Assembly: GCA_000437595.1 (NCBI GenBank)
Contig: FR899902.1
Location: 63,668-84,244, forward strand
DNA length: 20,577 nt
DNA from: Faecalibacterium sp. CAG:74
Lineage (GTDB): Bacteria; Bacillota; Clostridia; Christensenellales; Aristaeellaceae
Direction of reading: 5' to 3'
Part shown: piece by piece, positions 7,963 to 15,136 of the stretch
Position numbering within the stretch: position 1 is the stretch's first letter
Layout of the letters: the number at the start of each line of letters is the position of its first letter
Program-made: the position numbers and the translations under genes
Notes under the pieces: model-generated
Told to the model about the DNA's origin: nothing
The model's database searches: none
What the model saw: only the letters and a program-made list of their open reading frames with translations

Positions 7963-9021
7963 TTACGCTTCTTCATCTTTCAGCACGTCGCGCGCCTGAA
8001 TGGTGTGGAACGCTGCGGCGCGCCCAAGCCGGTTCATGACGGCCAGCCCAACGCCCTCCGGCGGTACAACCTCGCTGAAAATCACGTCCATGTGCTCCTC
8101 ATCCAAGCGGCGGAGGGTGTCGAACAGCCTGTGCGCGACCTCGGATGCGTTGTCGCGTGAGCCAATATCATGCGGATGGCAGTTTTTCAGCGCATCCATA
8201 TGCTCCGTGAAGCACATCACGCACGCGCGATGCCCCTGTGCGTCGGCATGGGCGGCCAGCTTCGCCATGGCGGCGACCACATCCGCCTCCGTCCCCTCGA
8301 CCAGTGTCACCTGACCATCGGGGGAGTAGTGCTTGTAGCGCATACCGGGGGAAAGCGCCTTTTCCCCTTTCTGCAAGGGACGCAGGACACTGCCTGCCAC
8401 GTCCACATGCCCCAGCACGCTTTCGAGCATGTCTTTCGTGATTCCGCCGGGACGCAGGATGCACGGCGCACCGCTCGTCACGTCCAAGACGGTGGATTCC
8501 ACGCCGACATCGCAGCTGCCGCCGTCAAGAATCAGCGGGATGCGCCCGTCCATATCCACCAGCACATGATGCGCCGTGGTCGGACTGGGCTTGCCGGAGC
8601 GATTCGCGCTGGGGGCGGCAATCGGCAGCTTGCAGGCGCGCAGGAGCGCCGCCGCGACCGGGTGCGACGGCATCCGCACGGCGACGGTCGGCAGACTGGC
8701 GGCGACTTCATCCGGAATGGCGGACTTGCGCGGCAGAATCAGCGTCAGCGGCCCCGGCCAGAAAGCATCCATCAGCTTTTCCGCCAGCGGGGACACCTCA
8801 CATAAGGGCGTCAGCTGCGCGCGGTCGTAGACGTGGACAATCAGCGGATTATCCGCCGGACGCCCCTTCGCAGCGAAGATATTCAGCACGGCTTTTGCAT
8901 CAAGGGCGTTCGCACCCAATCCGTACACCGTTTCGGTTGGGAAGGCGACAAGCTGCCCGTCGTGGAGCAGCTGCGACGCAAGCGCGAGGGCTTCGGGGGT
9001 GGGGAAGAGAACTTGGGTCAT
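7963..9021 (-). CDS. ywlC: Threonylcarbamoyl-AMP synthase, long Sua5/YwlC type
   Basis: The enzyme makes L-threonylcarbamoyl-AMP from threonine, bicarbonate and ATP, the first step of t6A37 formation on ANN-decoding tRNAs in the cytoplasm. At 352 residues it is the long Sua5 form, not the ~190-residue TsaC. The YrdC domain (about 8-205) shows PTETVYGLGANA (28-39), KGRPADNPL (52-60), FWPGPLT and the APSANRSGKPSPT nucleotide-pocket motif. The C-terminal Sua5 domain (about 220-345) begins after the linker SPGMRYKHYSP, where KHYSP is the typical signature. ATG 9021 follows AGAAGGGATATT. It lies 413 bp downstream of prfA across the hairpin repeats, in the usual Bacillota order after prmC and prfA. 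It may have its own promoter within or beside the repeats, but none is clear. Confidence 0.95.
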   Translation of the reverse strand: MTQVLFPTPEALALASQLLHDGQLVAFPTETVYGLGANALDAKAVLNIFAAKGRPADNPLIVHVYDRAQLTPLCEVSPLAEKLMDAFWPGPLTLILPRKSAIPDEVAASLPTVAVRMPSHPVAAALLRACKLPIAAPSANRSGKPSPTTAHHVLVDMDGRIPLILDGGSCDVGVESTVLDVTSGAPCILRPGGITKDMLESVLGHVDVAGSVLRPLQKGEKALSPGMRYKHYSPDGQVTLVEGTEADVVAAMAKLAAHADAQGHRACVMCFTEHMDALKNCHPHDIGSRDNASEVAHRLFDTLRRLDEEHMDVIFSEVVPPEGVGLAVMNRLGRAAAFHTIQARDVLKDEEA

Positions 9022-9076
9022 AATATCCCTTCTTTTTTAATTCGGAATGCGGCATTGGAACCATCGTTCCCAGATA

Positions 9077-9434
9077 AACACGCGGGCAAAGTATGACGAA
9101 GCGACCAACTGAATCGCGCGAAAGGGTCAAGGGACGAAGTCCCTTGTGGAGGCCAGAGGCAAAGCCCCTGGGGCGGGTCAAGGGCAGCGCCCTTGGGTTC
9201 CCCTAATCAACACGCGGGCAAAGCATGAGAATGCGACCAACTGAATCGCGCGAAAGGGTCAAGGGACGAAGTCCCTTGTGGAGTCCAGAGGCAAAGCCTC
9301 TGGCGGGTCAAGGGCAGCGCCCTTGGGTTCTTCCAATCAACACGCGGGCAAAGCATGAAAATGCGACCAACTCAATCGCGAAAAGGGTCAAGGGAGGAAC
9401 TCCCTTGCGGGGTCAAGGGGCAGCGCCCCTTGGG
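9077..9434. repeat. Three tandem copies of a ~130-bp multi-hairpin intergenic repeat
   Basis: Units begin at 9077, 9209 and 9339 with AACACGCGGGCAAAG (period 132 then 130 bp). The third is shortened and ends at the prfA stop. In unit 2 three hairpins follow one another: CAAGGGAC/GTCCCTTG (9260-9278), CCAGAGGC/GCCTCTGG (9285-9303) and CAAGGGC/GCCCTTG (9309-9325), each with a 3-nt loop. Units 1 and 2 carry compensating-looking changes (GAGGCCAGAGG versus GAGTCCAGAGG). The 413-bp gap 9022-9434 holds no gene; the short frames in it only follow the repeat. It looks like a REP-like or MITE-like family, probably present elsewhere in the genome. Confidence 0.85.
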
Positions 9435-10493
9435 TCACCTCATTTCCCGTAACCTTTCGACAATCTCTTCCGCGTGCAGCGCGTCGATGATTTCGTCTAA
9501 GTCGCCGTCGATGATGTCTTGGATGCGGTAGAGGGTCAGACCAATGCGGTGGTCGGTCACGCGGCCTTCGCGGAAGTTGTAGGTGCGGATGCGCTCGCTG
9601 CGGTCTCCCGTGCCGACTTGTACGCGGCGGTTCTCCGCGTAGGCAGCGTCCTTCTCCGCGCGCATCTTTGCCAATAAGCGGCTGCGAAGCACCTGCATCG
9701 CTGTGTCGCGGTTCTTCAGCTGGCTCTTCTGGTCTTGGCACGTCACCACCAGCCCAGTCGGCAGGTGCGTAATCCGCACGGCGCTGTCCGTCGTGTTCAC
9801 GCACTGCCCGCCGTGACCCGTCGAGCGGTACACGTCAATCCGCAAATCCTTCGGGTCAATCTGCAATTCGACGTCCTCCGCTTCCGGCAGCACCGCCACC
9901 GTGCAGGTGGAGGACTGGATTTTGCCGTTGGACTCCGTAATCGGCACGCGCTGCACCCGGTGGACGCCGCTCTCGTACTTCATGCGCGCGAAAACGCCGC
10001 TGCCCGCGATGCTGAACACGGCTTCCTTGATGCCGCCAAGCTCCGTTTCCGTCGTCGAAATCGGCTCGACGCGGAAGTGATGCCGCTCGGCATAGCGGAT
10101 GTACATGCGCATCAGCTCCGCCGCGAACAGGCACGATTCCTCGCCGCCCGCGCCGCCGCGAATCTCCATGATGACGGCGTGGTCGTCGTCCGGGTCGCGT
10201 GGCAGGAGCAGAATCCGCAATTGCTGCTCCGCCTCGGCGATTTGCGCCGCCAGCGACTGCAATTCCTCCGCCGCCATCTCGTGCAGATCCGGGTCGGACA
10301 GCATCTCCTGCGCTTGCTCACGGTGGCGCAAGAGCGACTGGTACGACTGCCACGCCGTCACCTGCTCCTCCAGCGCCGCCCGTTCCTTCAGGTACGCCTG
10401 ATAGCGCGCCGTGTCCGCAATGATGTCCGGCTGGACAATGGCTTCGCTTAGCTCCTCGTAGCGGCTGACAATCAACGGGTATTTCTCAAACAT
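9435..10493 (-). CDS. prfA: Peptide chain release factor 1
   Basis: RF1 recognises UAA and UAG in the ribosomal A site and triggers hydrolysis of peptidyl-tRNA. The 352-residue protein shows the catalytic GGQ at 228-230 (STGHGGQCVNTTDSAVR), the RF1-type stop-codon tripeptide PxT at 184-186 (RVPITESNG; RF2 would have SPF), and the GAGGEES motif at 114-120. The Gln of GGQ is the substrate of the PrmC methylase encoded directly upstream. I chose ATG 10493 (MFEKYP), which overlaps the prmC stop by 8 bp; a TTG at 10508 would add five residues with no family support. AAGGAAG lies close in front of the ATG. The family is about 355-360 residues, so the gene is complete. Confidence 0.97.
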   Translation of the reverse strand: MFEKYPLIVSRYEELSEAIVQPDIIADTARYQAYLKERAALEEQVTAWQSYQSLLRHREQAQEMLSDPDLHEMAAEELQSLAAQIAEAEQQLRILLLPRDPDDDHAVIMEIRGGAGGEESCLFAAELMRMYIRYAERHHFRVEPISTTETELGGIKEAVFSIAGSGVFARMKYESGVHRVQRVPITESNGKIQSSTCTVAVLPEAEDVELQIDPKDLRIDVYRSTGHGGQCVNTTDSAVRITHLPTGLVVTCQDQKSQLKNRDTAMQVLRSRLLAKMRAEKDAAYAENRRVQVGTGDRSERIRTYNFREGRVTDHRIGLTLYRIQDIIDGDLDEIIDALHAEEIVERLREMR

Positions 10494-11319
10494 GCTTCCT
10501 TGCCTCAATCATTCGGGGAATGTGCTGATAATCCTCGTGCGCCTGCACATCCGCAAAATCCGCCAGCAGCGCCATGACCGCTTCGGCCTGGTCGAAGCCG
10601 ACCTCCAGCAGCAGTACGCCGCCCGGACGCAGGAATTTCGGCGCGTCCGATGCAATCCGGCGGTAGAAATTCAGACCGTCCGCGCCGCCGTCCAGCGCCA
10701 TCAGCGGCTCACGGCGGACTTCCTCCTGCAAGGTTAGACAATCCGCAGAGGGAATGTAGGGCGGATTGCTGACAATCACGTCGAACGCAGTCTCTGGCAC
10801 GGCGGCGAATAAATCCCCCTGATGCAGGGTGACAGACGCGCCAAGCAGTTCCGCGTTTTTCGCCGTGACCGCCAGCGCATCGGGGGATAAATCCGCCGCG
10901 TGTACCTGCGCGCCGGGAACCTCCAGCGACATGGAAACCGCTAACGCGCCGCTGCCGCAGCACAAGTCCAGCGCGACCGGATGCGGATGCTCCCGCAGCG
11001 CTGCAATCGCACGTTCCGCCAGCAGCTCCGTCTCCGGGCGCGGAATCAGCACCCGTTCATCCACATAGAAATCACGCCCTAAAAAAGGCTGCGTGTGGAG
11101 CAGATATTGCAGGGGCTGACGGGTCAGGCGGCGGGAAACAAGGGCATCGAAGCGGGTCAGCACGCCATCAGGCAACACGGTCGTCATATCCAGACGCAGG
11201 GACAAAGGCGGCTGACCCGTCACATGGGACAGCAGCAGCGCCGCGTCCACCTCCGGATCGGGAATCCCGGCATCCCGGAAGGCAGACGCGGTCGCTTTCA
11301 GCAAAGCGCGCGGATTCAC
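10486..11319 (-). CDS. prmC: Peptide chain release factor N5-glutamine methyltransferase
   Basis: PrmC (HemK) methylates the GGQ glutamine of RF1 and RF2 with S-adenosylmethionine, raising termination efficiency. The 277-residue product has the N-terminal PrmC helical domain (about 1-75), SAM motif I ALDLCCGSGALAVSM (116-130) and the substrate-binding NPPY at 185-188. The start is GTG 11319, overlapping the TGA of the DUF1385 gene as GTGA; longer reading in the same frame to 11607 lacks family similarity and lies within DUF1385. No strong RBS is present, so the 4-bp overlap suggests translational coupling to DUF1385. That coupling would be weakened by the frameshift in that gene. The C-terminus overlaps prfA. 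Confidence 0.96.
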   Translation of the reverse strand: MNPRALLKATASAFRDAGIPDPEVDAALLLSHVTGQPPLSLRLDMTTVLPDGVLTRFDALVSRRLTRQPLQYLLHTQPFLGRDFYVDERVLIPRPETELLAERAIAALREHPHPVALDLCCGSGALAVSMSLEVPGAQVHAADLSPDALAVTAKNAELLGASVTLHQGDLFAAVPETAFDVIVSNPPYIPSADCLTLQEEVRREPLMALDGGADGLNFYRRIASDAPKFLRPGGVLLLEVGFDQAEAVMALLADFADVQAHEDYQHIPRMIEARKHV

Positions 11320-12379
11320 TGCTTGTCCTCGCCCTTCTGCGGGAAAACGTAGTCCGGCTCGCTCTGCTCGTAGGAGGTCAGAATCGCCCAGCCTTCTTCC
11401 GTGCGCGGCGCGTCCTCCGGCAGCCCATACAGTGCGACGTTCATGGAAACGATGGCGCATTCGAGCATTCCGTCGTCCGGCTGACGGGTGGTCAGACGCT
11501 GCAGCTGCAAGCCCGGCCAGCGCAGAATCTTCGCGATTTTGCTCTCCGAGTGCGCCAGCCCCTTCAATACCTCGTAGCTCACGCCCGCCACGACCGGCAG
11601 CAGGCACAGGTGCACCAGCATCCGCAGGGCGGCGTTGGTGATGTCGCGTCCGACGAAGAGAAACAGAACGATGGAAATCAGCATGACAATCAGCAGGAAC
11701 GCCGTGCCGCAGCGCGGGTGCAGGGTCGTGAACTGCTGGGAGTTCTTCAGCGCGGGTGCAGGGTCGTGAACTGCTGGGCGTTCTTGGGCGTCAGGGGAAG
11801 GTTGTGCTCATGGCAGTAGACAGTCTTGTGTTCCGCACCGTGGTACTGGAACGTGCGGCGCACATCCGGCACCATGCCGCAGAAAATCATGTACGCAATC
11901 AGAATCAGCACTTTCGTTAAGCCGCCGATCAGCGTCGCGACCGTGCCGGACGCGCCCAGCGACAGAATCCCTTTTTCCGCCAGCGACGGCAGGACGATGA
12001 ACAGCCCGACGCTCAGCAGCACCGCCAGCACCATCGCCACGCCCATGACGACTTTGTCGATGCTCTTGCCGAGCTTCGCCGCGAGCCACTTCTCAAATTT
12101 CGTCGGCTCTTCCTCTTCCGTGCCGAGCATCTTCGCGGACGTTTCCAGCGTCGTCATGCCCATCGCAAGCATGTTGACCATGTTGACCGCGCCGCGGATG
12201 ATGGGCAGTCCCATCCACTTATGCTTCTTGCTGAGCGGTTCGGACTTTTTGTAGTCCACTACCATCGTCTTGTCCGGGCGGCGCACCGTGATGGCAATCG
12301 CGTCCGTCCCCTTCATCATGACGCCTTCGAGAACAGCCTGTCCGCCAATATCGACGGGCTTTTGGGATTGATTCGGCAT
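11316..12379 (-). pseudogene. DUF1385 (YqhQ-like) membrane protein, frameshifted by a 38-bp tandem duplication
   Basis: The first fragment (11747-12379, 210 residues) starts at ATG 12379 after AGAAAGAGGT. It has the DUF1385 N-terminus DIGGQAVLEGVMMKG, two membrane segments (about 110-135 and 146-170) and YHGAEHKTVYCHEH. It stops at LHPR. The second fragment (11316-11684 and its upstream extension) carries the rest. Deleting one 38-bp unit (11710-11747 or 11748-11785) restores LHPRCGTAFLLIVMLISIVLF and a 341-residue protein of normal family length. DUF1385 proteins are polytopic membrane proteins of unknown function; in Bacillota they commonly precede prmC and prfA, as here. Because the HPRC(G)T region is strongly conserved, a real frameshift would inactivate the protein; an assembly error is a serious alternative. 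Confidence 0.9.
11710..11785. repeat. 38-bp tandem duplication inside the DUF1385 gene
   Basis: Units 11710-11747 and 11748-11785 are 37/38 identical; the only difference is A at 11741 versus C at 11779. The junction makes a TGA (minus, 11749-11747) in the frame of the first fragment. Confidence 0.92.
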
Positions 12380-12518
12380 AATAATACCTCTTTCTGCGCG
12401 TGTGCGCGAACAATGCAGTCATCAAGGCGGAAAGCAGAGAATCCGCCACCTTCCTATATTCGCGATAAAAGGGCGAGATTCCTGCAAAGGCGGCGGGAAA
12501 AGCGAAATAAAGAGGGGA

Positions 12519-12548
12519 TTGACATGGCGAAGAACTACGTGGTATCAT
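12519..12548 (+). promoter_or_regulatory. Promoter of the small XRE-type regulator gene
   Basis: TTGACA (12519-12524) and TATCAT (12543-12548, 5 of 6 matches) are 18 bp apart, 36 bp before the start at 12585. The 205-bp stretch 12380-12584 between the divergent genes holds nothing else that I can identify; no clear promoter for DUF1385 was found in it. Confidence 0.72.
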
Positions 12549-12584
12549 AATATAAGGGAATTGAAAGAAAGAGGGATAATAGTC

Positions 12585-12812
12585 ATGAACGATTTGCAAG
12601 TTGTGGAACAAGAATTGAGCGACGCAATCATGCGCGAAATGCGGCAAGCAATGCAGACAAAGAACATTAGCCTGACGCTGCTGGCGGACATGAGCGGTGT
12701 TCCACTGGAAACGGTTGAACGGCTGGAAAGCGGCAGACTGGATGTGAAGCTGGATGAGGCAATGCGCGTGCTGGGGAAGCTGGAGCTGACGCTGAAGGTG
12801 GTGCCGCTCTAA
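12585..12812 (+). CDS. Small XRE/Cro-family helix-turn-helix regulator
   Basis: The 75-residue protein starts at ATG 12585, about 10 nt after AGAGGG; the reading frame extends further upstream but that part is the promoter region. Residues about 26-53 form a helix-turn-helix (ISLTLLADMSGVPLETVERLESGR), with the helix pairs expected for XRE/Cro repressors. The N-terminal helix (1-24) and short C-terminal beta/helix (54-75) may dimerise. It has no sensor domain. It stands alone between the divergent DUF1385 operon and the tRNA gene, so its target is unknown; self-regulation or control of a lost element are possibilities. Small stand-alone XRE proteins often come from mobile elements, but nothing in this gene shows transfer. 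Confidence 0.82.
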   Translation: MNDLQVVEQELSDAIMREMRQAMQTKNISLTLLADMSGVPLETVERLESGRLDVKLDEAMRVLGKLELTLKVVPL

Positions 12813-12859
12813 CTTACAAAAAGTGCGCAAAAAAAACGCAAAAAATTCCGAAAATCCTC

Positions 12860-12888
12860 TTGACAATCTGCCGATTCTCTGCTATACT
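12860..12888 (+). promoter_or_regulatory. Near-consensus promoter of tRNA-Val
   Basis: TTGACA (12860-12865) and TATACT (12883-12888) are separated by exactly 17 bp, with the tRNA starting 48 bp downstream. This is one of the strongest promoters in the window, as expected for a stable RNA. Confidence 0.85.
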
Positions 12889-12900
12889 ATCAAGCGTTGA

Positions 12901-12923
12901 CAGCACTTCTCTTTAAAGTGCTG
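12901..12923 (+). other. Leader hairpin in front of tRNA-Val
   Basis: CAGCACTT (12901-12908) pairs with AAGTGCTG (12916-12923) around a 7-nt loop. It lies within the transcribed 5' leader, just before the mature tRNA, and may be a processing signal. It has no T run, so it is not a terminator. Confidence 0.6.
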
Positions 12924-12936
12924 ACAGCAAACAGAT

Positions 12937-13010
12937 GGGGTTATAGCTCAGTTGGTTAGAGCGTCACGTTGACATCGTGAAGGTCGATGGTTCGAGCCCA
13001 TTTAACCCCA
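12937..13010 (+). tRNA. tRNA-Val (anticodon GAC)
   Basis: The cloverleaf can be folded by eye. The acceptor stem GGGGTTA (12937-12943) pairs with TAACCCC (13003-13009), with A13010 as discriminator. The anticodon loop TTGACAT in stem TCACG/CGTGA places anticodon GAC at 12971-12973, reading GUC and, by wobble, GUU valine codons. The TΨC arm is GATGG-TTCGAGC-CCATT with one G-T pair. CCA is not encoded: the bases after A13010 are CTT. Confidence 0.96.
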
Positions 13011-13015
13011 CTTTC

Positions 13016-13056
13016 CCCGGAAGCCTTGATTTGCAAGGGCTTCCGGGTTTTTCTTT
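13016..13056 (+). terminator. Rho-independent terminator of tRNA-Val
   Basis: CCCGGAAGCC (13016-13025) pairs perfectly with GGCTTCCGGG (13038-13047), followed by TTTTTCTTT. A three-pair TTG/CAA extension closes part of the loop. Confidence 0.92.
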
Positions 13057-13059
13057 GTG

Positions 13060-13285
13060 ATGAAAATAGAAGTGTTTTTCGGGGCAAAAATGCGTTTTTG
13101 CCGATTTCCCCTACTTTTTTCCCTACTGCCAAATCCGCAATGCCTTGATTTCACAGGGTTTGAAGGCTCTTTTTCCCCCTACTTTTCCCCCTACTTCAGT
13201 GAACTAAAGCAGACGTAAAAGGTAAATTCCGGGGGGATCTAAGAAACAAAAGGGGATGTGCTGAAAGCTATATTTGGACATGCAG
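13060..13285. other. Gene-free region with repeated CCCCTACTTTT motifs (possible old integration site)
   Basis: No plausible gene lies here. CCCCTACTTTTTT (13108-13120), CCCTACTGCC (13121-13130), CCCCCTACTTTT (13175-13186) and CCCCCTACTTCAG (13187-13199) are related repeats. Between them TGCCTTGATTTCACAGGGTTT (13141-13161) imperfectly repeats AGCCTTGATTTGCAAGGGCTT of the tRNA terminator (13022-13042), about 17 of 21 positions. Repeated arm-like motifs beside a tRNA are typical of attachment regions for tyrosine recombinases, but no integrase gene is present. Confidence 0.4.
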
Positions 13286-13320
13286 AAAAACTCGCCGCCA
13301 GCTTCTTCGTCTGGCGGCGA
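13286..13320 (-). terminator. Terminator of the ABC importer operon
   Basis: TCGCCGCCAG (13292-13301) pairs with CTGGCGGCGA (13311-13320), followed on the minus strand by TTTTT (plus A at 13286-13290). It lies 7 bp after the binding-protein stop at 13328. Confidence 0.9.
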
Positions 13321-13327
13321 AACTCCC

Positions 13328-14335
13328 TTACTCCTGCGCACTTTCCTGCATGACCTGCTCCACAAAGCGCATGTCAATCAAAGCGTCTACGTCGTACGTC
13401 CCGTCGAAAATGCCGGAGGAAATCACCACTTCCATCAGCGTATCCACCGCTTGACGCGAAATGATGCCATCCGCGCTCCAAAGGTTGTCAGCGTATGCAC
13501 GATTCAGCGCCGCCTGCCGCCCGGCTTCCGTCAGCGTCGGAAATTCCAGTTCCAGCACACGCGCCGCCAGTTCGTGATCATCCTGCACCGCCTTGAGCGC
13601 CTTCATCATCGCCCGCACGAACCGCAGGCACGTCTCAGGCTGCTGCTCCATCGTCGAGCGCTTCACGCCGATGACCGAATAGGCGTAGTCCCCCAAATCG
13701 GGGAAGGCGACGAATGGCTCCTCGAAGATGCCCGCCGTCACGCCCTCGGAAATCTGCGGTTCGCCGCCGTTGCCAATGTCGCCCTGCCCGTATTGCAGCA
13801 TAGCGGTTACGGTCGCGGCGTCGGCATTTTCCAGCAAGGTAACGTCCGTGTCAGGGTCAAGTCCGACGCGCTTGACGAGGTAGCGTGTCAGCACGTTCGG
13901 CGAACCGCCGTAACGCCCTGCAATGATGATTTTGCCGCGGAGGAAATCTGCCATATCCTCGTCGCTGTCGGAAACGGGCGCAAGACCGGTGCGTGCAAAC
14001 AGGTACACGTTGGCGCGGTTGACGCAGTTGACGATGCCGACGATGGGATCAGCATTGCCCTGATTGGCAAAATTGTTGCTGTCTACGCCGCCGATGACCG
14101 CGAATGCGTCGCCGGAGACGACCGCAGTCACATGCGCGCCGCCCGTCGCCTGCACGACCGTCACGTCCAGCCCCTCATCCGCAAAATAGCCCTCGTGAAT
14201 CGCGACATACAGGGGCAGATAGCCGATGAGGTGCACCGGCTCGGCGACGACGAGCTTCTGCGGCGCGTCCTCTGCCAGCGCAAGGCAGGGGAGTAGCGCT
14301 AATACCATCAGGAAGCAGAGCAATCGGGTTTTCAT
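13328..14335 (-). CDS. NMT1/THI5/SsuA-like substrate-binding protein of an ABC importer
   Basis: The 335-residue protein should capture a small molecule outside the cell for the permease encoded upstream. The NMT1/THI5-like or SsuA-like fold is suggested by LPLYVAIHEGYFADEGLDVTVVQATGG (40s-60s), the DAFAVIGGVDS pocket region and GGSPNVLTRYLV. The ligand cannot be told from sequence: thiamine precursor, nitrate, sulfonate and taurine are all possible. The signal peptide MKTRLLCFLMVLALLPCLALA ends in ALA-E (cleavage near 21-22). The Cys at 17 follows Pro, so it does not form a lipobox. A non-lipidated binding protein is unusual for a monoderm. RBS AGAAGGGGGA precedes ATG 14335. The gene is last of three and followed by a strong terminator. 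Confidence 0.88.
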   Translation of the reverse strand: MKTRLLCFLMVLALLPCLALAEDAPQKLVVAEPVHLIGYLPLYVAIHEGYFADEGLDVTVVQATGGAHVTAVVSGDAFAVIGGVDSNNFANQGNADPIVGIVNCVNRANVYLFARTGLAPVSDSDEDMADFLRGKIIIAGRYGGSPNVLTRYLVKRVGLDPDTDVTLLENADAATVTAMLQYGQGDIGNGGEPQISEGVTAGIFEEPFVAFPDLGDYAYSVIGVKRSTMEQQPETCLRFVRAMMKALKAVQDDHELAARVLELEFPTLTEAGRQAALNRAYADNLWSADGIISRQAVDTLMEVVISSGIFDGTYDVDALIDMRFVEQVMQESAQE

Positions 14336-14353
14336 GGAAATTCCCCCTTCTGA

Positions 14354-15136
14354 TTATTCGGTTACTGTGCCGCGCCAGTGCCGCATCAGCACCTTTTCCA
14401 GCAGGACGACCGATGCGTACATCAGCACGGACAGGATGGACAGCACCGTCACGCCAACCCACACCAGCTTCAGATCAAACGTCGTGCCGGCATAAACAAT
14501 CATACGCCCCAGCCCGCGGTCTGATGCAATAAACTCGCCGACAATTGATCCCGCCATCGCCAGCGCGATGTTGACCCGCAGGCCGGTAATGATGCTCGGC
14601 ATGGCGGACGGCACAATCAGGCGGGTGAAAATCTGCATCCGCCGCGCGCCGAGGGAGACCATCAGCGTTTCCAGCGCCGAATCAGCCGTGCGGACGCCGC
14701 TATATGCGGACATCGCCGCGACGACGACGGTCATCAGGAACGCCAGAATCACCTTTGACAGGAAACCGATGCCGAACCAGATGACCAGCACGGGCGCGAG
14801 TGCGAGTTTCGGCAGTGCGTTCAGCACAATCATCCACGGTTCAGCGACCTGCGCCACGGGGCGCGAGAACCAGAACAGCAGCCCGACGATCGACCCGATG
14901 ACCGTTCCCAGCACGAAGCCGAGGAGCGTTGATGCGCCCGTATAGGCAATGTCGCGCCAGAGCGTGCCGCCCTGCCACTTAATGACGGCGGTTCGGGCGA
15001 TTTCCAAAGGGCTGGAAAAGAAAAACGGGTCAATCCACTTGAGCCGCGCGCCGATTTCCCAGAGAACGAGCAGCAGAATCAGCAGCCCCCAGCGCCAGAC
15101 GTTGATGGCGAATGGATGCTTCTTACCCTCACGCAT
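14354..15136 (-). CDS. ABC importer permease, NitT/TauT (SsuC-like) family
   Basis: The 260-residue membrane protein has about six hydrophobic segments: roughly 14-32, 64-89, 106-128, 130-150, 190-210 and 225-246. It carries the EAA coupling motif in LMVSLGARRMQIFTRLIVPSAMPSI (about 158-182), which docks on the ATPase. LPKLALAPVLVIWFGIG is typical of the NitT/TauT binding-protein-dependent permeases. It starts at ATG 15136 after AGGAGGTGA, overlapping the ATPase stop by 8 bp, and ends 18 bp before the binding-protein start. It should form a homodimer with two ATPase subunits. Substrate is not evident from the sequence. Confidence 0.92.
   Translation of the reverse strand: MREGKKHPFAINVWRWGLLILLLVLWEIGARLKWIDPFFFSSPLEIARTAVIKWQGGTLWRDIAYTGASTLLGFVLGTVIGSIVGLLFWFSRPVAQVAEPWMIVLNALPKLALAPVLVIWFGIGFLSKVILAFLMTVVVAAMSAYSGVRTADSALETLMVSLGARRMQIFTRLIVPSAMPSIITGLRVNIALAMAGSIVGEFIASDRGLGRMIVYAGTTFDLKLVWVGVTVLSILSVLMYASVVLLEKVLMRHWRGTVTE

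Noticed and set aside
6856..8160. A 434-codon plus-strand open frame opposite the MotA-like gene and Sua5
   Set aside because: It spans two well-supported minus-strand genes and their promoter and shows no family similarity.
9077..9434. CRISPR array in the prfA-Sua5 gap
   Set aside because: The repeats are about 130 bp long, internally palindromic, and have no unique spacers; no cas genes are present.
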